This document shows, piece after piece, positions 35,327-41,897 of a stretch of 41,897 bases of DNA; position 1 is the first letter of the stretch; each line of letters starts with the position of its first letter. The notes beneath the pieces were generated by a model. That model made no database searches and was not told the origin of the DNA. It saw nothing but the letters and a program-made list of their open reading frames with translations. Position numbers and translations under genes: made by a program. This stretch comes from JAJPHY01 sp040754475 (GTDB lineage: Bacteria > Actinomycetota > UBA4738 > HRBIN12), in assembly GCA_040754475.1 (NCBI GenBank), contig JBFMCN010000069.1:1-41897 (forward strand), read 5' to 3'.

Positions 35327-36687
35327 GCCGCCTGCTTATCGAGAGCTGCGAGGTCGTCGCGACGATGGACGACGCGGGCACCGAGATCGCCGGCGGCTCG
35401 ATCCTCGTGGAGGACGGCCGGATCTCGTGGGTTGGCGACGGCCGGCCGCCGAAAGGTGTCGAAGGCGCCGAGCGCCTGTCCGGGGGCGGCTGTGTCGCGG
35501 TCCCCGGGCTCGTGAACACCCACCACCACCTCTTCCAGACGATGACCCGGACCAGGGCCCAAGATCGGGGGCTGTTCGCCTGGCTGGTCGAGCTCTACCC
35601 GGTGTGGGCCGCCGTGGACGAGGAGTGGGTCCGTGCCGGAGCGCGCGTGGGCCTTGCGGAGCTCGCCCTGTCGGGCTGCACGACGACGACCGACCATCAC
35701 TACGTGTTCCCGTCTGGGCGCGGGGACCTGCTGGGGGCCGCAGTCGACGCCGCTCGGGAGATCGGGCTGAGGTTCCAGCCGTGCCGGGGCTCCATGGATC
35801 TCGGCGCGTCGGCGGGCGGACTGCCTCCGGACGAGATCGTCGAGACGACCGACGACGCGCTCGCGGGGACTGAGGAGGCCATCGCGCGCTTCCACGATCC
35901 GGAGCCGGGCTCGATGCTTCGGATCGCCGTCGCACCCTGCTCGCCCTTCTCGGTGAGGGAGCGTCTCATGCGGGAGTCGGCGGACCTTGCGCGGCAATTC
36001 GGCGTGCGGCTGCACACCCACGTCGCCGAAACGCTGGACGAGGAGCGGCACTGTCTGGAGCGATTCGGCCGTCGCCCCGTCGAGCTGCTGGACGAGTGGG
36101 GCTGGGTGGGACCCGACGTGTGGCTGGCGCACTGCGTGCATCTGGACGAGAAGGACGTTCGGCGCATAGCCGAGACCGCCACCGGAGTCGCCTGGTGCCC
36201 GACCTCGAACCTCCGGCTTGGATCGGGCATCGCGCCGGCGCGAGCGCTCCTCGATGCCGGCGCCAGGGTGGGGCTCGGCGTCGACGGCTCGGCCTCCAAC
36301 GACTCGGGCGACCTGCTCGCCGAGGCGCGCCAGGCGATGCTCGTGAGCCGCGCGGGAGGCACGGCGGCCGGTCTCTCGGCGCGCGAAGCGCTCCGCGCCG
36401 CCACCCGCGGTGGCGCCGCCTGCCTCGGGCGCGAGGAGATCGGATCCCTCGAGGAAGGCAAGCGCGCCGACGTGGCACTCTTCCCGGTCGACGGCCTCGC
36501 CTTCGCCGGTGCCGAAGCCGACCGCGTCGCCGCGCTGGCGTTCGCGCGTCCGGGGCGCGTTCGCCACCTCCTCGTCGATGGAGTGCCGGTCGTGCGAGAT
36601 GGGCGTCTTGCGAGGGCCGACGAGGACGAGATCACAGTGGAGGGTCACCGGGTGGCCAGACGGATCGCGGAAGGGGCCGGCGGGTGA
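35323..36687 (+). CDS. 8-oxoguanine deaminase-like aminohydrolase
   Basis: The 454-residue amidohydrolase is of the 8-oxoguanine deaminase/hydroxyatrazine ethylaminohydrolase group. It has metal ligands H67 and H69 (NTHHHLFQT), H233 in HTHVAET with E236, H270 in AHCVHLDE and D321 in GLGVDGSASND. The Pseudomonas 8-oxoguanine deaminase has closely similar CPTSN-RL-SGIAP and GVDGSASND stretches. This enzyme converts 8-oxoguanine to urate plus ammonia, which would feed a urate-using route. GTG 35323 overlaps the previous stop by four bases, and its own stop overlaps the next start by four bases. It is inserted between the FeS and Mo subunit genes of one hydroxylase, which is unusual. Confidence 0.8.
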   Translation: MSRLLIESCEVVATMDDAGTEIAGGSILVEDGRISWVGDGRPPKGVEGAERLSGGGCVAVPGLVNTHHHLFQTMTRTRAQDRGLFAWLVELYPVWAAVDEEWVRAGARVGLAELALSGCTTTTDHHYVFPSGRGDLLGAAVDAAREIGLRFQPCRGSMDLGASAGGLPPDEIVETTDDALAGTEEAIARFHDPEPGSMLRIAVAPCSPFSVRERLMRESADLARQFGVRLHTHVAETLDEERHCLERFGRRPVELLDEWGWVGPDVWLAHCVHLDEKDVRRIAETATGVAWCPTSNLRLGSGIAPARALLDAGARVGLGVDGSASNDSGDLLAEARQAMLVSRAGGTAAGLSAREALRAATRGGAACLGREEIGSLEEGKRADVALFPVDGLAFAGAEADRVAALAFARPGRVRHLLVDGVPVVRDGRLARADEDEITVEGHRVARRIAEGAGG

Positions 36688-39077
36688 GCACGCGCGTCGG
36701 CGAACGGGTCCGCGGCGGAGTCGGCGAGCGCGTCGGCCGGGTCGACGGCGTTCCGAAGGTCAAGGGCACGTTTGCCTTCGGCAGCGACCTCTGGCACGAG
36801 CGGATGCTCTGGGGCGCGACGCTGCGAAGCCCACACCCGCACGCGCGGATCCGGGGGATCGACATAGCCCAGGCATTGGTAAGCCCCGGCGTCCAGGCGG
36901 TTCTGACCTCCGACGACGTTCCGGGGAAGAAGACCTACGGCCTGGAGTTCGCCGACACGCCTGTCCTGGCGTGGGACCGGGTCCTGTACGCGGGCCAGCC
37001 CGTCGCGGTCGTCGCGGCCGATACGGCGGAGCTCGCGCACCGTGCGGTGGAGCGCATCGCGGTGGACTACGAGGTGCTCCCCGCCGTGACCGACATGGAG
37101 CGGGCGTTGGACCCGGACGCGCCGAGGCTCCAAGAGTGGGGCAACGTCCTGCGTCACGTCCGGATCGTCCACGGCGACCCGGACGCCGATGCCGACGTGT
37201 GGGTCGAGGGTTACTACGAGACCGCGATGCAGGACCAGGCAGCGCTCGGTCCCGAGGCGGGCCTCGCGATCCCGGCGGAGGACGGGGGCGTCGACCTGAT
37301 CGTCTCGACGCAGTGGCTGCACGTCGACAGGCAGCAGATCGCCCCCTGCCTGAACCTGCCCGAGGACCGGGTTCGGATCACTCTCGCCGGAGTCGGCGGC
37401 GCGTTCGGGTCTCGAGAGGACCTCCACATACAGATCCACGCGTGCCTGCTGGCCCTCTACACCGGGCGACCTGTGAAGATGTCCTACGATCGGCAGGAGT
37501 CGTTCCTTGCGCACGTGCACCGCCATCCATCGCGGATCTGGATGCGGACCGGCGCGACCCGCGACGGCCGGCTCGTGAGCGTGAGGGCTCGCGCGATCAT
37601 CGACGGCGGTGCGTTCGCCTCGTCTTCGCCGGCGGTGATCGGCAACGCGACGACGTTCCTGTCGGGACCCTACGAGGTGCCGAACGCTCTGCTCGAAGGG
37701 ACCGCCGTATACACGAACAATCCGCCGTGCGGCGCTATGCGAGGGTTCGGCGCGCCCCAGGTGTGCTTTGCGCACGAGGCGCAGATGGACAAGCTCGCGT
37801 CCGAGCTGGGCATCGATCCGGTCGAGCTGCGCCTGAGGAACGCTGCGAAGACGGGCTCGGTCCTTCCCACCGGCCAGGTCCTGAAAGGGAGCGCGCCGGT
37901 GCGTGAGGTCATCGAGGCGTGCGCAGCGGTCCCGATGCCCCCGTCGTCCGAGCCGATCGCGATGCGCGACCCCATGACGTTCCCGGGCGGCTCCGGGAAC
38001 GTCGGAAGGGGCGAGGGGTTGAAGCGGGGTGTCGGGTTCGCCGTGGGCTACAAGAACATCGCCTACAGCGAGGGCTTCGACGACTTCCACGAGGCCCGCG
38101 TGACCCTTTTCCTCGGCCACGACGGGCCGGTGGCGGAGGTCCACAGCGCGGGGGTCGAGTGCGGACAGGGATTCAGCACGGTGCTGACGCAGGTCGCCCG
38201 CACCGAGCTCGGGATCGAGCGCGTAGTGCTGCACGCCGCCGACACCGAGCTCGACTCGGCCGGCTCCACGTCCGCGTCTCGCCAGACCTTCATGGGCGGC
38301 GGGGCAGTGCAGCTCGCATGCGCCGCGGTCAAGGAGGAGCTGTTCCGGCGGGCGCGAGCGCGCGGCGCGCCCGAGGGCGAGCCGTACGCCGCGGAAGGCA
38401 GGGTCTTCGTTGGCGACGTGCCGGTCGCCGACATCGCCGATCTGCTCGAGAGTCCGATCTCGGCCACGCGCGCCTTCCACCATCGGCTCACGACCGGCAT
38501 GGACGAGAAGGGCCGGGGGGACGTGCACGTGATGTTCGGCTTCGCCGCGCAGCGGGCGGTCGTGGAGGTGGACGAGGAGCTCGGCTTGGTGCGAGTACTG
38601 CACGTCTCCTCCGCGATCGATGCCGGAAAGGCGCTGAACCCGCAGGCGGTGGAGGGGCAGAGCGAGGGCGGCACCGCGCAGGGTCTCGGTCTCGCCGTCA
38701 TGGAGGAGCTACAGGTGGACGGCGGCCTCATCAGGAACGCCTCATTCACCGACTACCTGATCCCGACGATCCTGGACATGCCGGAGGTGATGACCGAGAT
38801 CATCGAGGTTCCGGAGCCGGGCGTACCTTACGGCGCAAAGGGTGTGGGAGAGCACGCCACCATCGTCTCCACAGCGGCGATCGTGGCGGCGATCCGGAAC
38901 GCCACCGGACGGGAGCTCAACCGGGCGCCCGTGCGGCCCGACGACATCCTCGGACTCCGAGAACCGGCCACGACGTCCGGCTGGCCGCCCTCGCCGCAGG
39001 TTCCCGGTCAGGAGCCTCTGCCCAGGTATCACGGCGTGGATCTCGGCCAGAGCGCGCTCAAGCACAAGGAGACGTGA
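36684..39077 (+). CDS. molybdopterin-binding subunit of a xanthine-dehydrogenase-type hydroxylase
   Basis: The 797-residue Mo-binding large subunit has an a/b hammerhead domain at about 12-130 and then the catalytic domain. Visible elements are GVGGAFGSREDLHIQ, NPPCGAMRGFGAPQVCFAHEAQ, SAGVECGQGFSTVLTQVARTELG and the catalytic glutamate in GAKGVGEHAT. It forms a Mo-FeS-FAD complex with the products of 34853-35326 and 33908-34789. GTG 36684 overlaps the deaminase stop by four bases, and upstream in-frame sequence is only shadow. The stop overlaps the next ATG by one base (TGATG). Xanthine to urate is a plausible reaction; the substrate is not fixed by sequence. Confidence 0.92.
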   Translation: MSTRVGERVRGGVGERVGRVDGVPKVKGTFAFGSDLWHERMLWGATLRSPHPHARIRGIDIAQALVSPGVQAVLTSDDVPGKKTYGLEFADTPVLAWDRVLYAGQPVAVVAADTAELAHRAVERIAVDYEVLPAVTDMERALDPDAPRLQEWGNVLRHVRIVHGDPDADADVWVEGYYETAMQDQAALGPEAGLAIPAEDGGVDLIVSTQWLHVDRQQIAPCLNLPEDRVRITLAGVGGAFGSREDLHIQIHACLLALYTGRPVKMSYDRQESFLAHVHRHPSRIWMRTGATRDGRLVSVRARAIIDGGAFASSSPAVIGNATTFLSGPYEVPNALLEGTAVYTNNPPCGAMRGFGAPQVCFAHEAQMDKLASELGIDPVELRLRNAAKTGSVLPTGQVLKGSAPVREVIEACAAVPMPPSSEPIAMRDPMTFPGGSGNVGRGEGLKRGVGFAVGYKNIAYSEGFDDFHEARVTLFLGHDGPVAEVHSAGVECGQGFSTVLTQVARTELGIERVVLHAADTELDSAGSTSASRQTFMGGGAVQLACAAVKEELFRRARARGAPEGEPYAAEGRVFVGDVPVADIADLLESPISATRAFHHRLTTGMDEKGRGDVHVMFGFAAQRAVVEVDEELGLVRVLHVSSAIDAGKALNPQAVEGQSEGGTAQGLGLAVMEELQVDGGLIRNASFTDYLIPTILDMPEVMTEIIEVPEPGVPYGAKGVGEHATIVSTAAIVAAIRNATGRELNRAPVRPDDILGLREPATTSGWPPSPQVPGQEPLPRYHGVDLGQSALKHKET

Positions 39078-40066
39078 TGGATCGAACGGAGCTGCGTGGG
39101 CGCGACTACATCGAGACGCTCGACTGGACGACCGAGGAGATCGACGAGGCGCTGCTGCTCGCCTCGGAGCTGAAGGAGAAGTTCAAGCGCGGCGAGCCGC
39201 ACCGGCTGCTCCCCGACAGGACCCTCTTCATGCTCTTCCTGGACAAGTCCACCCGCACACGGAACGCGTTCGAGGCGGGGATGACACAGCTCGGGGGTCA
39301 CGCGCACTTCCTCGATGCCGAGAAGACCCAGGTGGCGCACGGCGAGAGCCCGAAGGACATGGGCATCATCCTCTCGAGCTACGGCCACGGCCTCGCGATC
39401 AGGCATGATCTCGTGCCGTACGAGGGGAACGCCTACATGCGCGAGGTTGCGAGGTGGGCGGACATCCCGGTCATCAACCTCCAGTGCGACGTCGACCATC
39501 CGACGCAGACGCTCGCCGACCTCATGACGTTGCGGGAGAAGCGGGGGGCGGACCTCCGCGGCCTGCGGGTGGCGGCCTCGTGGGCGTACGCGCCCTCGTA
39601 CGCGAAGCCGCTGTCCGTGCCTCAGGGTCTGCTCACCCTGCTGCCGCGGTTCGGGATCGACGTCGTGCTCGCGCACCCGCCCGGCTTCGAGCTCATGCCG
39701 GAGATCCTTGAGCGTGCGAGGGCGGCGGCCGCTCAAGGCGGCGGGACGATCACCTACGTCGACGACATGGACGCGGCGTTCGAGGGCGCCGACGTCGTAT
39801 ACCCCAAGTCGTGGGGCCGGCTGGACCTGTTCACCGACGAGGAGGCGGCGCTCGCCGACGCCGCTCGGCACACCGGCTGGATCTGCGATGGGCGGCGGAT
39901 GTCACTCGCGAAGGACGACGCGCTCTACATGCACTGCCTGCCGGCAGACCGGGGGACCGAGGTTACCGACGAGGTCATCGACGGGCCGCACTCGGTTGTG
40001 TACGACGAGGCCGAGAACCGGATGCACACCGGCAAGGCCCTCATGGCGCTAACGATGGCGCCGTAG
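39077..40066 (+). CDS. knotted carbamoyltransferase, YgeW-like
   Basis: The 329-residue carbamoyltransferase has the carbamoyl-phosphate motif DKSTRTRNAFEAG, DHPTQTLADLMT, a knotted-type region ASWAYAPSYAKPLSVPQGLLTLLPRFG, PKSWGRLD, and MHCLPADRGTEVTDEV. This combination resembles YgeW of E. coli and its clostridial relatives rather than OTCase or ATCase. E. coli YgeW is longer (about 396 residues). ATG 39077 overlaps the preceding stop by one base. It is the last gene of the operon, 12 bases from the stop of a convergent gene. A catabolic release of carbamoyl phosphate from a ureido substrate is inferred from the cluster. Confidence 0.82.
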   Translation: MDRTELRGRDYIETLDWTTEEIDEALLLASELKEKFKRGEPHRLLPDRTLFMLFLDKSTRTRNAFEAGMTQLGGHAHFLDAEKTQVAHGESPKDMGIILSSYGHGLAIRHDLVPYEGNAYMREVARWADIPVINLQCDVDHPTQTLADLMTLREKRGADLRGLRVAASWAYAPSYAKPLSVPQGLLTLLPRFGIDVVLAHPPGFELMPEILERARAAAAQGGGTITYVDDMDAAFEGADVVYPKSWGRLDLFTDEEAALADAARHTGWICDGRRMSLAKDDALYMHCLPADRGTEVTDEVIDGPHSVVYDEAENRMHTGKALMALTMAP

Positions 40067-40078
40067 CCGGCGACCGCC

Positions 40079-40816
40079 TCAACCTTCGGCAGAGTGCCCG
40101 ATCGGGACCAAGTACAGGGGAGCGTGGTCGCTCGGGAGCCCGAGCGTCTGCTGCACGTCCGCGTCCGAGAAGGCTCCGACGGGGACGCCTGCCAGTCCGA
40201 GCGCGGTCGCCTCCAGCAAGAGGTTCTGCGCGACGTGGCCGGCCTCCAGATGCACGTACCGCTCTGCACGCTCGCCGTACTTCGCCGCGGTGCGCGCGAA
40301 GACCGCGGTGATGACGAAGACCGCGGGCGCATCCGACACGGACGACTGGTCGAGCGCCGCGTGCGCAAGGGGGCCGCGAAGGTCGACGTGCGAGAGGACC
40401 TCGGCCCGGTGTCCCTCGGGAAGGTAGTGACACAGGCCGTCGGCCGTCGCGACGTAGATCTCCAGTGGGTAGAGGGCACCCGCCGAAGGGGCGGTCCGGC
40501 CACCCCACTCCGCCGTGATTCCCTGCGCGGCCCAGAGTAGCTGTGAGAGCTCCTCGAGCGTCAGGGTGGCGCCGGTGAACTCACGGACCGAGCGCCGAAG
40601 CGCCAGCGCTTCCTCGAGCGACACGTCGCCCTGCGTCCGAGGAGCCGGAAGGACGATCGTCGCCCCGGTCGCCGTCGGCGGCGAGGACGAAGGGCCAGAA
40701 GAAGGGCCAGAAGGGCCGGAAGGGCCGGAAGGGCCGGCGGGCGGCTCCCCCCCGGAGCAGGCCGTCATCCCAAGGCATATCGCCAGCACGCCTCGAATAC
40801 CCATCCCTAGTCGCAT
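40079..40816 (-). CDS. SagB/ThcOx-type nitroreductase as a predicted lipoprotein
   Basis: The 245-residue product belongs to the SagB-type dehydrogenase branch of the nitroreductase fold, which binds FMN. It has EEALALRRSVREFTGATLTLEELSQLLWAAQG at the start of the domain, GGRTAPSAGALYPLEIYV, and GHVAQNLLLEATALGLAGVPVGAF. Unusually, it begins with a lipoprotein signal peptide (MRLGMGIRGVLAICLGMTAC, C20) followed by a Gly-Pro-Ser repeat linker and a Ser/Pro stretch, so it is probably anchored outside the membrane. ATG 40816 is preceded by GGGAGG; an ATG at 40834 is less likely. Such domains act on peptides or small aromatics; the target is unknown. Confidence 0.82.
   Translation of the reverse strand: MRLGMGIRGVLAICLGMTACSGGEPPAGPSGPSGPSGPSSGPSSSPPTATGATIVLPAPRTQGDVSLEEALALRRSVREFTGATLTLEELSQLLWAAQGITAEWGGRTAPSAGALYPLEIYVATADGLCHYLPEGHRAEVLSHVDLRGPLAHAALDQSSVSDAPAVFVITAVFARTAAKYGERAERYVHLEAGHVAQNLLLEATALGLAGVPVGAFSDADVQQTLGLPSDHAPLYLVPIGHSAEG
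40689..40736. repeat. tandem 9-base repeat coding for Gly-Pro-Ser units
   Basis: GAAGGGCCr units recur five times in or near a 9-base period, encoding GPS repeats in the linker of the lipoprotein nitroreductase (minus strand). Being in frame, changes in copy number would only alter linker length. Confidence 0.8.
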
Positions 40817-40891
40817 CTCGGCGCCTCCCATCACTCGTGGAGACTCGAGCCCTGGTGGTGCGGAGTCTAACGTGGCGACAACCCGGGGGCC

Positions 40892-41897
40892 TCAGACCGT
40901 TTCGTACCAGCTCCGGAGGACGTCCTCGGCCGGCTTGCCGAAGGGGGTGAAGCCGTCGTTCTTGGGTCCCCCGTAGGCGGGATCCGCGCTCCAGTCCCAC
41001 CAGAACATCCCTGCGAACCAAGGCTGGTCCCACACGGCCGCGAGTGCAGCCTCGTAGCAGTCCGATTGCTCCTTCAGGTCGATCGGAGCGCTGCCTTGCC
41101 AGTCCCACGGCCAGCGGTTGGCGCCGTCGATGCTCCGGTAGCCGATCTCGGTGAGGACTATCGGCTTGTCCCACCGGTCAGCGAGCTCGGACAGCCCTTC
41201 GGCATACGAAGACCACGCCGTCGCAAGCTTCCTTGGGCTCGGGTCGTTCTCGTCGGTCAGCGGGTAGTACGCGTCGACACCGATCAGGTCCACGGCGTCC
41301 CACCATGTGAGGCCGTTCTCTTCGCCGCCCCAGTTCGATGCGTAGATGATCGTGCCGGAGAAGCGTTCGCGCACCCCGGCGATGAGCCTTCGCCAGCGCG
41401 TGGACTTCGAGCTGGTCCCCTGGAGCTCACAGCCCACCGAGAACTGCTCGACCCCATTCGCCTCCGCGAGCTCGGCCTCGTGCCAGATGAACCGCTGGTA
41501 ACTCGCGAACCATGCGTTCCACTTGCGCGGCTGGCCGGCCCAGCCAGTGCCGATGTCACCTCGCCAGTGGTTGGAGTCGTGCGCCAGGTCCACGTGCGGC
41601 TTGAGCATGACCTTCAGCCCGAGCCTGTGCGCGGTGCGAATCATGTGCACGATGCCCGGATCCCTCGGCGAGTTTCCGGTCGGGTGGATGCGCGTGGACC
41701 GATAGTCGTCCTGGTACCAGGTCGTCAGGATGCTCACCCAGCCGGCTCCCGTGTCGGCCAGGTTGCCCATCGCCTGCTCGGGGGCGTCGCCCTTGTACAT
41801 CGTCCACCACCACGCAGTGAAGGCGATGCCGTCTTGCTTCGCGGGAGTCTGGGCGGGCTCCGCGCACCCCGGCGCCGCCGGAAACACCCCGAGCAAG
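40892..41897 (-). CDS. GH113-like glycoside hydrolase, 5' end truncated by window
   Basis: At least 334 residues are visible; the gene probably continues beyond the right edge, because the first residues (LLGVFPAAPGC) look like the end of a lipoprotein signal peptide with a lipobox cysteine. The TIM-barrel resembles glycoside hydrolase family 113 (beta-mannanase type). The acid/base is in FSVGCELQGT, a second acid is in VLTEIGYRS, and FWWDWSADPAYGG lies at the C-terminus. It is upstream of the nitroreductase gene on the same strand, with a 75-base gap. It is probably a secreted or anchored polysaccharide hydrolase. Confidence 0.78.
   Translation of the reverse strand, partial: LLGVFPAAPGCAEPAQTPAKQDGIAFTAWWWTMYKGDAPEQAMGNLADTGAGWVSILTTWYQDDYRSTRIHPTGNSPRDPGIVHMIRTAHRLGLKVMLKPHVDLAHDSNHWRGDIGTGWAGQPRKWNAWFASYQRFIWHEAELAEANGVEQFSVGCELQGTSSKSTRWRRLIAGVRERFSGTIIYASNWGGEENGLTWWDAVDLIGVDAYYPLTDENDPSPRKLATAWSSYAEGLSELADRWDKPIVLTEIGYRSIDGANRWPWDWQGSAPIDLKEQSDCYEAALAAVWDQPWFAGMFWWDWSADPAYGGPKNDGFTPFGKPAEDVLRSWYETV

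Noticed and set aside
36096..36683. Upstream extension of the Mo subunit frame
   Set aside because: It overlaps the deaminase coding region and reads as Arg-rich shadow; GTG 36684 gives the proper N-terminus.
36645..38603. Long minus-strand open frame opposite the Mo subunit gene
   Set aside because: It is a shadow of a clearly conserved molybdenum hydroxylase gene, with no domain and no ribosome site.
40689..40736. CRISPR-like short repeats
   Set aside because: Units are 9 bases, contiguous and in frame in a coding linker; no spacers are present.

Overview
The window is GC-rich throughout, uses GTG and TTG starts freely, and several genes look leaderless (a TAnnnT-type -10 hexamer 6-7 bases before a GTG). 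It also carries HisKA_3 kinases, a luciferase-like (F420-type) oxidoreductase and a UgpC-type sugar importer. This fits an actinomycetotal chromosome, probably an uncultured lineage, but I cannot name the taxon. No tRNA, rRNA, phage, insertion sequence or CRISPR array is visible.

Layout. (1) 1-2748: a complete cobalt ECF importer, cbiM, a PDGLE-type cbiN substitute, cbiQ and cbiO, possibly under a cobalamin-type leader. (2) 2751-11258: a PAS-GAF histidine kinase and mostly exported proteins: an unknown lipoprotein, a Tat-exported phospholipase C/phosphoesterase, a secreted right-handed beta-helix protein, a small membrane protein, and a secreted TAP-like alpha/beta hydrolase. (3) 11375-18353: a GH13 alpha-glucosidase facing a carbohydrate ABC importer (ATPase, binding protein, two permeases) followed by a small membrane protein. 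(4) 18447-23513: two large orphan sensor kinases on the same strand as the importer. The first has a receiver domain with no aspartate at the phospho-acceptor position. (5) 23572-40066: a nucleobase or hydantoin catabolic locus. (6) 40079-41897: a lipoprotein nitroreductase of the SagB type and a truncated GH113-like hydrolase.

Region 5 is the most interesting part. A hydantoinase/dihydropyrimidinase gene faces a tightly coupled eleven-gene operon on the plus strand: two fold-type II PLP enzymes, a PyrB-like carbamoyltransferase, a fused FeS-Mo hydroxylase of the XdhD type, an SsnA-type aminohydrolase, a luciferase-like flavin/F420 oxidoreductase, FAD and 2Fe-2S subunits of a second molybdenum hydroxylase, an 8-oxoguanine-deaminase-like aminohydrolase, the Mo-binding subunit, and a YgeW-like knotted carbamoyltransferase.

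This set overlaps the E. coli ygeW-ygeX-hyuA-ssnA-xdhD set known from anaerobic purine/urate use. It is rearranged, has a second carbamoyltransferase, a second PLP enzyme and an F420-type enzyme, and lacks visible ygfK, ygeY and carbamate kinase. My inference is a non-uricase route: nucleobases are deaminated and hydroxylated by the aminohydrolases and molybdoenzymes, the ring is reduced or opened by the luciferase-like enzyme and the hydantoinase, and the ureido/carbamoyl and amino-acid fragments are processed by the carbamoyltransferases and PLP lyases. Substrates are not shown by sequence.
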